Positions 46,312-56,700 are shown, counted from the stretch's first letter. The stretch is DNA of 64,000 nucleotides from UBA4465 sp002292365 (GCA_943788615.1 CALSQY010000001.1:1178001-1242000); one strand, 5' to 3'. Program-made: numbers and translations. Notes: generated by a model from the letters alone, not told the origin.

Positions 46312-49300
46312 ATGATTAATATGAGAACGATAAAATACTATTTCATTACTGCTAACTTTTTACTTCTATTATTTATTTGTTGCAATCCATCTAATCTTAA
46401 ATCAGATCAGGTGCTAACTGCTATTTTGGATAAAGATGCTGCGACTATATCTGTATTTGCAGGCAATAAAAATCAACCGATCCTTGTTCAAAACGCGAGA
46501 TTAGGTTTTCGTCCTTATTTGCACCCCATTGCAGCACCGGATGGTAAAGGTCTTGTGACAGAATACAGCCCAGGACATCACGCGCATCAGACGGGCCTCT
46601 ATTGGGGTTTTACAAGAGTGAACGGTCAAAAAATTGGAATAGATAGTCTGATGGAATTCTTTTACGAACCTAAGACCGAAGAGCAAAAAGCCATTAAAGG
46701 TCGGGACTATTTTCATAATCCGGGAGAGGATTATTGGAAACGAGTGAGCTTTAATATTATTGATTCAATAGGTGAAAAAGTGAGTTGGCAGACGGTATAT
46801 TTTATGTTGGATGCAAATGGAGAACCACTGATGAAAGAAACACAGGTTTGGTCCTTAGAATTAAAAAAAGAGGAATATTTACTTGAGTTGGAGTGGAATG
46901 GCGAAGCTATCGAAGAAATTGTTATAGGAGAAATGCAGTATGGCGGAATGTTTCTTCGGATGCCATGGAAAGAAGGAATAAAAGGTGAAGTTATTAATTT
47001 TGCCAGGCAGAAAAACGAAAACGCAGCAGGTCAGCATGCGTTATGGATGGATGTAGGCATGCAGGTAGAAGGAAGAGATGATCTGGCCCATATCGCCATT
47101 TTTGATCATCCCGAGAATAGGGGTTTTCCGCAAACTTGGAGAGTAGATTCACAATTAGGGATTGGACCTAGCCGAGCCATTATGGGTGATTGGAAAATTC
47201 CAAAGGGGGAGACAGAAACCATTAAACACGGATTAGTAATTTATACTGGAGCTTTAAATAATTTGGATCTTACAGAAAAATGGAAAGATTATGTAGGAGA
47301 TAATAATCTCTACGCAACCGCTGGTTTATGGGAAATAGCTCAGGAAGAAGGGTTTAAGGCTAAGTTTCTGACTTCTGATGAGCAAGTAGATGAAATGACT
47401 ATCACAGATGGATATGAGGTCAATGCTTGGGCGTCAGAGCCGATGATAACTCAACCAATGGCATTCTGTTGGGATGACAAAGGGCGGTTGTGGATTGCTG
47501 AAAATAGAGATTATGAGTCACGCGGTAGTGGTTTCTCTGGATCTGGAGACAGTAGAATCCTTATAATTGAAGATACTAATGGTGATGGAAGAGCAGACTC
47601 AAGAAAGGTTTTTGCCGAAGGTATTGCATTTCCATCAGCATTAGCAGTGGGTTTTGGTGGTGTATTTGTGGGAGCTCCGCCCAATCTGTTATTTATCCCC
47701 GATAGAGATGGAGATGATGTTGCTGAAATGGATGATATTGAGGTAAGATTAACTGGATGGGGCATAAGAGACAGGCATGAGACTATAAATAGCTTTCATT
47801 GGGGACCTGATGGTTGGCTTTATGGCTTGGAAGGGTTTGCCACTCCATCAAAAATACGAAGGCCGATAGGAAAGGGTAAAATTTATAAACACAATGAGCC
47901 ATTCCCTGAAGATTTATTAGAAGCAGATGGCATTGATATTAATGGGGGTGTTTGGAAATACCATCCAACTAAAGACAGATTCGAAGCGGTAGCTCATGGA
48001 TTCAGTAACCCTTGGGGCATTGATTATAATTCCAAGGGCCAACTCTTTATTAGTGCGTGTGTGATCCCTCATCTTTTTCATGTTGTGCCTGGTGGTATTT
48101 ATCATAGGCAGGGTGGTCAACATTTTAATTCTTACATTTATGATGATATTAAAACAATAGTTGATCACCGTCATCGATCAGCGCACGGGGGAGCAAGAAT
48201 TTACATGTCGGATGCATTTCCTCCGATGCAAAATAATCGAATATTTATGGCTAATATTCATGAGCACGCTGTTCTATCTGATATTCTTGTTTCCAGAGGT
48301 TCCGGTTTTGTAGCTAAACATGGAGAAGATTTTATGATGGCTAACAATGCACAGTGGATAGGGTTTAGTTTGGAGATAGGTCCTGATGGAGGGCTGTATG
48401 TGCTCGACTGGCATGATGCAGATATTTGTGGCACTTCGGTGGCCCATAAGGAGACCGGTAGGATTTTTAGAATAATGCCGCAAAAATCCCATGCTGAAGA
48501 ATGGGTGGGAAGGTATGATGATTTGGCCAAGTTCTCAGACTTAGAACTTGCTGAACTTCAGCTTAGTCCATCCGATTGGCATGCACGACGTGCTCGAGTC
48601 ATTCTTCAAGGTCGAGCTGTTAAAGAAGCCATATCTCCTCAGGCAATTGAAAAGTTGATAAATATTTATAAGAATGAAAGTAATTCCGATTTGAGATTAC
48701 GAGGACTTTGGGCTCTTCACGTTACGCGTTCCTTAAAAGAAAATGATCTGCTAGCGGCTTTAGAAGATTCGGATGAATATATTAGAGCGTGGTCAATTCA
48801 GCTACTGGGGGAAGATAAGATTATATCATCAAACGCATTACAAAAGTTTTACACTATGGCCGTTAATGATACGTCTGCTATTGTAAGATTATATTTGGCA
48901 GCAGTTTTACAACGCATTCCCATAGATGACCGTTGGGAGATTGTATCTGCTTTAAGCCAAAGGTCTGAGGATAAAAATGATCATAATATACCTAAAATGA
49001 TATGGTTTGCGATGGAGCCTAATGTCGCTATTGATGTCGAAAGAGGATTAAAAATAGGATTAGAAACTAAAATGCCAATTATTGCCGAGTATATAGCAAG
49101 AAGGGTGTTAGATGCCAATGGAATGGAGCAATTGTTGACTGCAATACAAAAACCTTCTGCAAATCAAAAGTATCTATTAAATGGGCTGAGAAACGAAATT
49201 GAAAATCGTTCTGACATAAAACCATCAGACAATTGGAAAAAAACCTATGCATTATTGTCTTCCAATGAATCCACAAAAGGTATTGCTATCGAGATTGCTC

Positions 49301-50193
49301 AGCTTTTTGGTAGTGCAGACGCTGCCAATCAGCTCCTTACCATTCTTGAAGATACCAATGCATTACTTGAAGATAGGCAGAAATCACTAACAGCCTTGGC
49401 TAGCCGTGCATGGTCAGGGTTAAAGCCTAAAATATCTGAATTCCTGGATGATCCAGACTTAAGAATTCAGGCGATTAGAGCAATAACTCATTATAAGGAT
49501 ACCGAATTAGGTTGGGATATGTTTGAAAAGTTTGAAAAGTTTAATGAAAAAGAGAAGCTTGAAATTTTATTAGCGTTGTCCTCAAGGAGAGTTTATGCGA
49601 ATATTTTAACCGAGGCTATTATAGAAGGTTTGATAATGAAGAGTGAAATTCCTGCCCATATAGCTAGGCAGCTAAGACGAGTCATGGGCAATGGATTTGT
49701 TGAAGTTTGGGGTCCCATAGACGATATTTCTGCTGATGTTGAGTCTAGTTATAAGCGCTATAAAAAACTTTTAACAGACAAAGAATTGGAAGTTGCAAGT
49801 ACTATTAACGGTAAAGTAATTTTCACAAAGACTTGTGGGGCTTGTCATCAATTGTACGGTGAAGGAGGCGTTTTAGGCCCCGAATTGACAGGGTCAAACC
49901 GATCAAATATTAATTATCTCCTCTCCAATATATTGGAACCTAGTGCCGATATTCAAGACGATTATAAAATGGTAGTTGTCACCACTAGAGATGGTCGAAC
50001 TTATCTAGGGACAGTTGCCAGTGATACTGATAGACATTTAGTTTTAAATATCTTGGGGCAGGGTAAAGTAAAGATCAACAAGTCAGATATACAATCAAGA
50101 GAAGATACGCCTAATTCTATGATGCCTGCTGGGCTCTTAGATAATATGAGTGATCAAGAAATTTTGGATTTGGTCGCTTATTTAAGATCATAA
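46312..50193 (+). CDS. DUF6807-PVC-type dehydrogenase-HEAT-cytochrome c fusion lipoprotein
   Basis: A 1293-aa lipoprotein (LLLLFICC, Cys23 or Cys24). Residues about 35-345 form a DUF6807 (PmoA-like) domain with the landmark EYSPGHHAHQTGLYWGF. Residues about 365-725 are the PVC-type membrane-bound dehydrogenase propeller (ITQPMAFCWDDKGRLWIAENRDY, HGFSNPWGIDYNSKGQLF, HEHAVLSD, LDWHDADICG). Residues about 740-1140 are HEAT-like helical repeats. The end is the putative haem-binding domain, with CxxCH at Cys1175-Cys1178-His1179 and NILEPSADIQDDYK. PVC-type haem proteins are thought to oxidise sugars or alcohols in the periplasm; the substrate is unknown. It stands alone, downstream of the IS remnant, with AT-rich flanks. 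Confidence 0.85.
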   Translation: MINMRTIKYYFITANFLLLLFICCNPSNLKSDQVLTAILDKDAATISVFAGNKNQPILVQNARLGFRPYLHPIAAPDGKGLVTEYSPGHHAHQTGLYWGFTRVNGQKIGIDSLMEFFYEPKTEEQKAIKGRDYFHNPGEDYWKRVSFNIIDSIGEKVSWQTVYFMLDANGEPLMKETQVWSLELKKEEYLLELEWNGEAIEEIVIGEMQYGGMFLRMPWKEGIKGEVINFARQKNENAAGQHALWMDVGMQVEGRDDLAHIAIFDHPENRGFPQTWRVDSQLGIGPSRAIMGDWKIPKGETETIKHGLVIYTGALNNLDLTEKWKDYVGDNNLYATAGLWEIAQEEGFKAKFLTSDEQVDEMTITDGYEVNAWASEPMITQPMAFCWDDKGRLWIAENRDYESRGSGFSGSGDSRILIIEDTNGDGRADSRKVFAEGIAFPSALAVGFGGVFVGAPPNLLFIPDRDGDDVAEMDDIEVRLTGWGIRDRHETINSFHWGPDGWLYGLEGFATPSKIRRPIGKGKIYKHNEPFPEDLLEADGIDINGGVWKYHPTKDRFEAVAHGFSNPWGIDYNSKGQLFISACVIPHLFHVVPGGIYHRQGGQHFNSYIYDDIKTIVDHRHRSAHGGARIYMSDAFPPMQNNRIFMANIHEHAVLSDILVSRGSGFVAKHGEDFMMANNAQWIGFSLEIGPDGGLYVLDWHDADICGTSVAHKETGRIFRIMPQKSHAEEWVGRYDDLAKFSDLELAELQLSPSDWHARRARVILQGRAVKEAISPQAIEKLINIYKNESNSDLRLRGLWALHVTRSLKENDLLAALEDSDEYIRAWSIQLLGEDKIISSNALQKFYTMAVNDTSAIVRLYLAAVLQRIPIDDRWEIVSALSQRSEDKNDHNIPKMIWFAMEPNVAIDVERGLKIGLETKMPIIAEYIARRVLDANGMEQLLTAIQKPSANQKYLLNGLRNEIENRSDIKPSDNWKKTYALLSSNESTKGIAIEIAQLFGSADAANQLLTILEDTNALLEDRQKSLTALASRAWSGLKPKISEFLDDPDLRIQAIRAITHYKDTELGWDMFEKFEKFNEKEKLEILLALSSRRVYANILTEAIIEGLIMKSEIPAHIARQLRRVMGNGFVEVWGPIDDISADVESSYKRYKKLLTDKELEVASTINGKVIFTKTCGACHQLYGEGGVLGPELTGSNRSNINYLLSNILEPSADIQDDYKMVVVTTRDGRTYLGTVASDTDRHLVLNILGQGKVKINKSDIQSREDTPNSMMPAGLLDNMSDQEILDLVAYLRS

Positions 50194-50394
50194 AAAAATA
50201 TTTATATTGAAATTTAAATAGCTCAAAATCAAATCAAATATTAATAAATAGAAGAAAATAAAAATTATTTGCGATATTCTATATTTCTTTAAAATTTGGT
50301 AGAATTTATTTGTAAATATATTTTGTAAGCTCATGACTCGTGTGAAAATCCTTTATTTGAATATAATATTCAGTCAACGCGATTAAATATTGAA

Positions 50395-52629
50395 ATGAAG
50401 ATAAAAGAACCCTCTAAAAGTGCCGCTGGCCTAAAAGCTGTTTTCCATTCCATGCGTATGGCGTTGAAATCAATGAGCCCTGTAAAAACTTGGAAGGTTC
50501 TAGCTCCCTTAAATCAAAAAGGCGGTACCGATTGTCCGGGTTGTGCATGGCCCGATCCTGATCATCGATCCAATTTGGGTGAGTTTTGTGAGAATGGGGT
50601 CAAGGCAATCGCTGAAGAGGCCACCGACCGTAGTGTAGATGCTTCTTTTTTTTCCAAACATTCAATCAATAGCCTCAGAAATCAATCTGATTATTGGTTG
50701 GGTCAGCAAGGGCGGCTTGTAACGCCGATGAGGGTAAGAAAAGGGGAGAAAAATTATACCCCCATTTCATGGGATGAAGCTTTTGATCTCATTGCATCTC
50801 ATTTAAACCAGCGCATAAGTCCTGATGACGCCATATTCTACACCTCGGGTAGGACGAGTAATGAGGCAGCTTTTTTGTATCAATTATTTATCCGAATTTT
50901 TGGTACCAATAATTTACCAGATTGCTCAAACATGTGCCATGAGTCCAGTGGTGTTGCCTTAAATCATACCTTAGGCATAGGCAAAGGAACGGTCAAGCTC
51001 GAAGATTTTTATCATGCCGAATTGATTTTGATATTTGGACAAAATCCAGGCACCAATCACCCCAGGATGTTATCCGCTTTGGAAAAGGCCAAGAAGCAGG
51101 GGGCTAAGGTCGTCGTGATTAATCCACTGAAGGAGGCAGGATTATTAAAATTCAACAATCCACAGGCGGTTTCTGGGATATTGGGACAAGGAACTGATCT
51201 TGCGGATTTGTATTTGCAGGTCAAAATCAATGAAGATGTGGCCCTGCTCAAAATTTTGCTACTTAGGTTACTAGAAGAGGCAGAAAAATCCCCTGAAATC
51301 ATAGATCAGGATTTCATTGCTCAAAAAACCGAAGGATTTGAGGCATTCATTACCGAAATTAAATCTCAGGATTATCATTCCCTGGTTGAGCGCACCGGTC
51401 TAGAAGTCTCTCAAATTGAGGTTCTAATAGACTGGCTCTGTAAAAAGGATAAAATCATTGCTTGTTGGGCCATGGGTTTAACCCAACATGTCAATGCAGT
51501 AGACAATATTCAAGAGATTGTTAATCTGTTATTGCTGAAAGGAAGTATTGGTAAGGAGGGCGCAGGAACCTGCCCTGTGCGCGGCCACAGTAACGTCCAG
51601 GGAGATAGAAGCATGGGTATATGGGAAAAGCCCTCCAAACAATTTTTAGACACCTTAGCGGCGACCTTTGGATTTGAGCCTCCTAGAAAACACGGAGTAG
51701 ATGTTGTGCAAGCCATAGCATTGATGCACAAAGAACCAGGAAAATATTTCATATCACTTGGGGGTAATTTTTTATCAGCGGCTCCAGATACGGATTATAC
51801 GACACAAGCCTTGGAGCAGACCCAACTTTCAGTGCATATTTCTACCAAACTGAATCGATCCCACCTACACCATGGTGAGATAGGATTGATTTTACCTTGT
51901 TTAGGCAGGACCGATACCATTATTGAAAAGTCGGGCCCTCAAACATTAACGGTAGAGAATTCCATGGGGACGGTACATACCACGCGGGGCTTTGTGAAAT
52001 CACATACGGACCGTCTTTTGAGTGAACCTCATATCATCGCTCAGATTGCCTCTAGAACCATAGGAAATGATATTGTTGATTGGCATGCATTGATTGATGA
52101 TTATGATAGAATTCGAACCCTGATAAGTAAAGCTGTTGTTGGCTTTGAATCTTTCAATGAGAAGCTCAAGAAAGACGGTATTTTCGATTTGCCCAATGGA
52201 CCACGAAATCAACAATTTACCAATGACATCGGCAAAGCGAGGTTTACCGTAAATGAACTTCCCAACTATCAAATCGACCCAGATGAATTACTCATGATGA
52301 CGATTCGAAGCCACGATCAATTTAATACCACCATCTATGGCTTAGATGATCGTTATAGAGGGATTTACGGGACCCGAAAAATAGTTCTAATGAATAAAAA
52401 AGATGTTGAAAAGCATGATTTAGACATTGATCTTCCCATCACTCTTTATAACAGTTATGGAGGCAGGAAAAGAGAAGTTTCGGGATTGAAAATAGTAGCT
52501 TATGAGATTCCAAAGGGTTGTATTTCGACTTATTTTCCAGAATGTAATATGTTGATTCCTCTAGAATTAAAAGCACGAAAAAGTAATACTCCTTCAAGTA
52601 AATCAGTCAAAGTACGTATTTTGCAGTAA
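50395..52629 (+). CDS. YdeP-like molybdopterin oxidoreductase (FdhF family)
   Basis: A 744-aa member of the DMSO-reductase superfamily, nearest in layout to E. coli YdeP. The N-terminal C-x-x-C (TDCPGCAWPDP) fits the reduced FeS site of this branch. YTSGRTSNEAAFLYQLF, DCSNMCHESSGVAL and the cofactor loop GQNPGTNHPRML follow; the C-terminal domain has YGLDDRYRGIYGTR. No formate dehydrogenase partner, molybdenum cofactor gene or FdhD is adjacent. YdeP-type enzymes are associated with acid resistance in E. coli, but the reaction is not established. The 200 bp upstream are very AT-rich with no clear motif. Confidence 0.88.
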   Translation: MKIKEPSKSAAGLKAVFHSMRMALKSMSPVKTWKVLAPLNQKGGTDCPGCAWPDPDHRSNLGEFCENGVKAIAEEATDRSVDASFFSKHSINSLRNQSDYWLGQQGRLVTPMRVRKGEKNYTPISWDEAFDLIASHLNQRISPDDAIFYTSGRTSNEAAFLYQLFIRIFGTNNLPDCSNMCHESSGVALNHTLGIGKGTVKLEDFYHAELILIFGQNPGTNHPRMLSALEKAKKQGAKVVVINPLKEAGLLKFNNPQAVSGILGQGTDLADLYLQVKINEDVALLKILLLRLLEEAEKSPEIIDQDFIAQKTEGFEAFITEIKSQDYHSLVERTGLEVSQIEVLIDWLCKKDKIIACWAMGLTQHVNAVDNIQEIVNLLLLKGSIGKEGAGTCPVRGHSNVQGDRSMGIWEKPSKQFLDTLAATFGFEPPRKHGVDVVQAIALMHKEPGKYFISLGGNFLSAAPDTDYTTQALEQTQLSVHISTKLNRSHLHHGEIGLILPCLGRTDTIIEKSGPQTLTVENSMGTVHTTRGFVKSHTDRLLSEPHIIAQIASRTIGNDIVDWHALIDDYDRIRTLISKAVVGFESFNEKLKKDGIFDLPNGPRNQQFTNDIGKARFTVNELPNYQIDPDELLMMTIRSHDQFNTTIYGLDDRYRGIYGTRKIVLMNKKDVEKHDLDIDLPITLYNSYGGRKREVSGLKIVAYEIPKGCISTYFPECNMLIPLELKARKSNTPSSKSVKVRILQ

Positions 52630-52809
52630 GCGTTATATTTGGATTTTCGAGAATCACAACAGATTTCCTGGGCGATCAGATTAATTATTTTATCGTCGTA
52701 ACTTAGACCAAGCATTTTATTTTCCGAAAATACCCATAAACGACCTTTTATAATATATGATTATTGGGTTAAAGAGTGTTCTACTTAGCTTAGAGGGAAA
52801 CAGATTATT

Positions 52810-55779
52810 ATGCGCTATTCTTTATTCTTCATTTTTTTATTTTTGTTCATATTTCAGTCGTGGTGTCAAAGCGATTTTTCGTTATTTAAGTACCGTCATG
52901 TTGGCCCTATCAGAGGAGGTAGAGTCACGGCCGTAACCGGTGTTCCATTAGAACCTAGTACTTTTTATATGGGAGCTACAGGAGGGGGCTTATGGAAATC
53001 AAGAGATTACGGGACCTCATGGGACAATATTTCTGATGGTTTTTTTGAGACACCTTCTATAGGGGCCATTGCGGTCGCTACAAAAGATCCCAATATTTTG
53101 TATGTGGGGACAGGTTCTGATGGCTTACGAAGCAATGTGATCACAGGAAAGGGCATTTATAAATCTATTGATGCAGGTCAAAACTGGATATATATGGGTC
53201 TTAAAAAAACGGGTCAGATTGGTCGTGTTTTGATTCATCCAAATGATCATAATATAGCTTTTGCCGCAGCGATAGGCAATCCCTTTAAAGCCAATGCAGA
53301 AAGAGGTCTATACCAAACCAAAGATGGTGGAAAAAATTGGAAAAATGTACTTTTTATATCTGAAACGGTTGGTATCTCCGATGTTGAGTTTTTACCTGGA
53401 AATCCGCAAATAATGTTTGCGAGTGCATGGAGGGCAGAACGAAAACCCTGGACCATTATCAGTGGAGGGACGGCAAGTGAGGGAGGTATTTATAAATCCT
53501 ATGATGGCGGATCAAGTTGGGAAAAAATTACTGTAGGACTACCCAAAGACTTGATAGGAAAAATTGATCTAGAGTTGTGTCCAGCAGATTCAAAACTAGT
53601 TTATGCACTTATTGAGGCTCCAGGTGCGGAAGGAGGATTATATAAATCAAATGATCAAGGGCAAAGCTTTTCATTGATCTCCAATGAGGTAATCATACGT
53701 ACCCGACCCTTTTATTATACAAATTTAAAGGTAGACCCAACTGATCCCGAAAATGTGTTTGTTATGGCCACAGGCTATTATAAATCAACGGACGGAGGTA
53801 AAAATTGGAATAGAATGCAATCGCCTCATGGAGATAACCACGACATGTGGATCAATCCCAATGATCCTAATTTATTCATTCAATCCAATGATGGGGGTGC
53901 CAATGTGACGCACAATGGAGGAAAAACTTGGAGTACTCAATTCAATCAACCCACGGCTGAGCTCTATCAAGTCGAAGTAGATGATCAATTTCCATATTGG
54001 CTCTATGGGGGTCAGCAGGATAATTACACGACGGTTGCGGTACCTTCCATGGCGCCTTATGGCCTCCAAGATGGCAATAGAGGATGGATCATCAATACAG
54101 GGGGTTGTGAGACGGGACCCGCAGTACCTAAGCCTGGCAATCACAACATAGTTTACGCCAATTGCAAAGGGAGATTTAAAGTTTTTGACAAACGCACGGG
54201 CTTAGAGCGAAGCTATGATGTGGGTGCAGCCAATATGTATGGGCATAACCCCAAAGACCTAAAGTTTCGATTTCAAAGGGTATCGCCTATTCACGTTTCT
54301 CCCCATGACCCAAAAGTGATTTATCATACTTCACAATATGTACATAAAACGCTAGATGAAGGGAAAACATGGGACATAATATCACCTGACCTTACGGCCT
54401 TTGAGTTAGATAAACAAGTCATTTCGGGGGGTCCAATTACACGGGATATTACAGGAGAAGAATTCTACAGTACGATTTATGCGATTAGAGAATCGCCAAT
54501 AAATTCTGGACAGATTTGGGTGGGATCCAATGATGGACTTGTTCACATAACCAGAGACGGTGGAAAAAACTGGCAAAATGTGACTCCTAAAAAACTTTTT
54601 GGTGGAGGTAGAGTAGATGCGGTAGAGCCCTCACCGCACGACCCAGCTAAAGCCTATTTTAGTGTGTTGAGATATCAGTTGGGAGATGACAAACCTTATC
54701 TATACAAAACCAGTGATTATGGTAAAAAATGGGAACTTCTGACCGATGGAACCAATGGCATACCCATTGATTGTCCAACCCGTGTGATTAGAGAAGACCC
54801 AAGCTTGCCCGATTTACTTTATGCGGGTACGGATTGTGGTTTATTTATCTCTTTAAATGGGGGTAAATCATGGGAGTCTTTTCAACAGAATTTACCCATA
54901 ACTCCTGTTACCGATATTAAAGTGCATCGTGATGATTTGGTAATTTCTACTATGGGACGAGGCTTTTGGATTTTAGATAATCTAACCCCGCTGTATTCCC
55001 CTAATTTCGGATTGCAGACGACACAATTATTTAAGCCCAAGGATACCTACCGGATGAAACATCCTAAAACTGGTGGGGATCTTTATCCGCGTCCCGTTAT
55101 GTTATTTGATTATTTTATTGCGGATTCGGTTAAGACTCCGATCCGTTTGGAAATAGAGAATGCTGCTGGCGAGACTCTTAATACATTCATGAGTGATAAA
55201 TGGGATGTAGCAGACACCATTGGAAATATGGACCTGAGTAGTACCACTTATTTATTGGATCAATCACTTGCGAAATCTGTGGGTTATCATAGATTCAAAT
55301 GGGATATGAGACATTTGGGTCCTTGGGATGTGCGCGATAGGCAAACATATAAAAATGGGCCAAAGGTTGCTTCCGGTGACTATCGTGTCAAATTAACCGT
55401 TGGTGAAACCGTTTCGATTCAGAATTTCACGTTACTGACAGATCCAAGAGTTTTAAGTTTGGGTGTGACAGAAGCAGAGATTGAACAGCAAGAAGCATTG
55501 GGTCTGGAATTGGTCAAATTAATCACAGAAGTGAGAAAGTATATTCATGGTCTTGAACAAGAAAAAAAATCAGCACAAGGTGCGCGTTTAGAATACATTC
55601 AAGCTCAATTGGACTCTTTTGTGATGAAAGAGGGGATTTATATGCAGCCTAAGATCATTAATCAAATTGAGTATTTATATGCTTCAATTAGTGGACCAGA
55701 TCAGTTGCCGAGTAGAGATGCTTATGCTAGATTTTCTAAATTAAAGGCTTTAGTTGAATCAACGAAATCGGAAAAATGA
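52810..55779 (+). CDS. Secreted BNR/sortilin-like beta-propeller protein, second copy
   Basis: A 989-aa exported protein (signal about 1-19, ending SWCQ), paralogous to the protein at 27477-30581. It shares the opening (FKYRHVGPIRGGRVTAVTGV versus NIRNIGPSNMSGRITTIDAV), the WVGSNDGLVHITRDGG-type blade, and the beta-sandwich plus helical C-terminus. Asp-box repeats occur throughout (SRDYGTSW, TKDGGKNW, SYDGGSSW, TLDEGKTW). Family members are annotated as glycosyl hydrolases without visible catalytic residues. No type IX domain is seen at the C-terminus. Confidence 0.85.
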   Translation: MRYSLFFIFLFLFIFQSWCQSDFSLFKYRHVGPIRGGRVTAVTGVPLEPSTFYMGATGGGLWKSRDYGTSWDNISDGFFETPSIGAIAVATKDPNILYVGTGSDGLRSNVITGKGIYKSIDAGQNWIYMGLKKTGQIGRVLIHPNDHNIAFAAAIGNPFKANAERGLYQTKDGGKNWKNVLFISETVGISDVEFLPGNPQIMFASAWRAERKPWTIISGGTASEGGIYKSYDGGSSWEKITVGLPKDLIGKIDLELCPADSKLVYALIEAPGAEGGLYKSNDQGQSFSLISNEVIIRTRPFYYTNLKVDPTDPENVFVMATGYYKSTDGGKNWNRMQSPHGDNHDMWINPNDPNLFIQSNDGGANVTHNGGKTWSTQFNQPTAELYQVEVDDQFPYWLYGGQQDNYTTVAVPSMAPYGLQDGNRGWIINTGGCETGPAVPKPGNHNIVYANCKGRFKVFDKRTGLERSYDVGAANMYGHNPKDLKFRFQRVSPIHVSPHDPKVIYHTSQYVHKTLDEGKTWDIISPDLTAFELDKQVISGGPITRDITGEEFYSTIYAIRESPINSGQIWVGSNDGLVHITRDGGKNWQNVTPKKLFGGGRVDAVEPSPHDPAKAYFSVLRYQLGDDKPYLYKTSDYGKKWELLTDGTNGIPIDCPTRVIREDPSLPDLLYAGTDCGLFISLNGGKSWESFQQNLPITPVTDIKVHRDDLVISTMGRGFWILDNLTPLYSPNFGLQTTQLFKPKDTYRMKHPKTGGDLYPRPVMLFDYFIADSVKTPIRLEIENAAGETLNTFMSDKWDVADTIGNMDLSSTTYLLDQSLAKSVGYHRFKWDMRHLGPWDVRDRQTYKNGPKVASGDYRVKLTVGETVSIQNFTLLTDPRVLSLGVTEAEIEQQEALGLELVKLITEVRKYIHGLEQEKKSAQGARLEYIQAQLDSFVMKEGIYMQPKIINQIEYLYASISGPDQLPSRDAYARFSKLKALVESTKSEK

Positions 55780-56005
55780 GTTGTTATATTATTGATAATA
55801 TTGTGATGAGGATATTTTTGTTGCTTAGAAGATTTCTGTATTTTGAATATTGAATTAGATAATTTAATACTCTGGGGTCATTATTTTTAATCGAATATAC
55901 TAAAAAAGACAATTTATCTCGAATAAGGGGATGTTGTCTCTTTGGTGTTGATCAAGAGTCTTTGCCCCCCTTTCGGGATTTATTGAAAGTCGCAGGCCAA
56001 TGAAT

Positions 56006-56440
56006 CTAATACTTCCTCTTTTTATCAAGTGATATGTCGTGCATGCAGTAACCGAAAGTGAAACTTTTGAAATACAGTTTTATACCCTTTGGGATATGTA
56101 ATATCTGATAACGAGCATGATATTCTGATCCCAACGTTTTAGTTGAATCAAATACTTTGGTGAGATAATTCACCTTAAAGTTGATCTTGGCCGATTCGGT
56201 GGTTCAATTAATGATCTGTTTTGTTTAAGTCAAACTGTCAATACCTATCGGAAATTCTTTAATTAATGATTTCTTAAGATATTAATAATGAGTGTTGAAT
56301 CTATACCAAGGTTAAAATTCCATCCAGTTAAAGGGGCTTTCCAAAGCGTCAAGTTAGGAAAAGTGGATTTTAAAAACATAAAATTGGGGTTTTCCGATCC
56401 TTATTTATACAAAGGCGTTATAAAGTCTTGTTCCAGCTCC
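56006..56440 (-). pseudogene. Possible decayed coding remnant
   Basis: One minus-strand frame reads protein-like through this region but is broken by about six stops; the longest run, 65 codons (56203 down to 56009), includes YHARYQILHIPKGIKLYF and SFTFGYCMHDISLDKK. Earlier segments read GAGTRLYNAFV and PWYRFNTHY. Composition is aromatic and amphipathic. No family is recognised, and chance cannot be excluded in AT-rich DNA. Confidence 0.2.
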
Positions 56441-56659
56441 AGCTTAATTAAGGTTAATTAATTATTAACCAAAATGGACTGATGTATTTTAATTTATTTC
56501 TTAAAGGCGATGATCAGATGATTCTATAAATTGCAAATCTAGCCTCCAGTCTCATTTAACGATTCGAACATCATTTTTTTTGAAATAATAATTAAATAAC
56601 CATTTAAAAAATGTATTTTTAAAAAATTTTTAATGAATAATAATCATACATAAAGCATA

Positions 56660-56685
56660 AGCTTAATTGCATAAGCAATTAAGCT
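56660..56685 (+). promoter_or_regulatory. Perfect 11-bp stem-loop upstream of the OmpL47-repeat gene
   Basis: AGCTTAATTGC (56660-56670), loop ATAA, GCAATTAAGCT (56675-56685). It ends 15 bases before the ATG at 56701, where it could cover the ribosome site as RNA or act as a protein-binding palindrome as DNA. There is no T-tract, so a terminator is unlikely. Confidence 0.4.
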
Positions 56686-56700
56686 ATAAAACAGTAAGTT

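Larger units (their letters stand above)
55780..56700. other. Gene-free or decayed stretch of about 920 bp
   Basis: No intact gene is supported. A plus-strand 57-codon ORF at 56288-56461 exists but lacks any family resemblance. On the minus strand one frame shows a protein-like but interrupted reading (separate entry). The right end is extremely AT-rich and holds a perfect stem-loop just before the OmpL47-repeat gene. Confidence 0.5.

Noticed and set aside
56288..56461. 57-codon plus-strand ORF
   Set aside because: No recognisable family and no clear promoter or partner; it also lies opposite the frame of the suspected minus-strand remnant.
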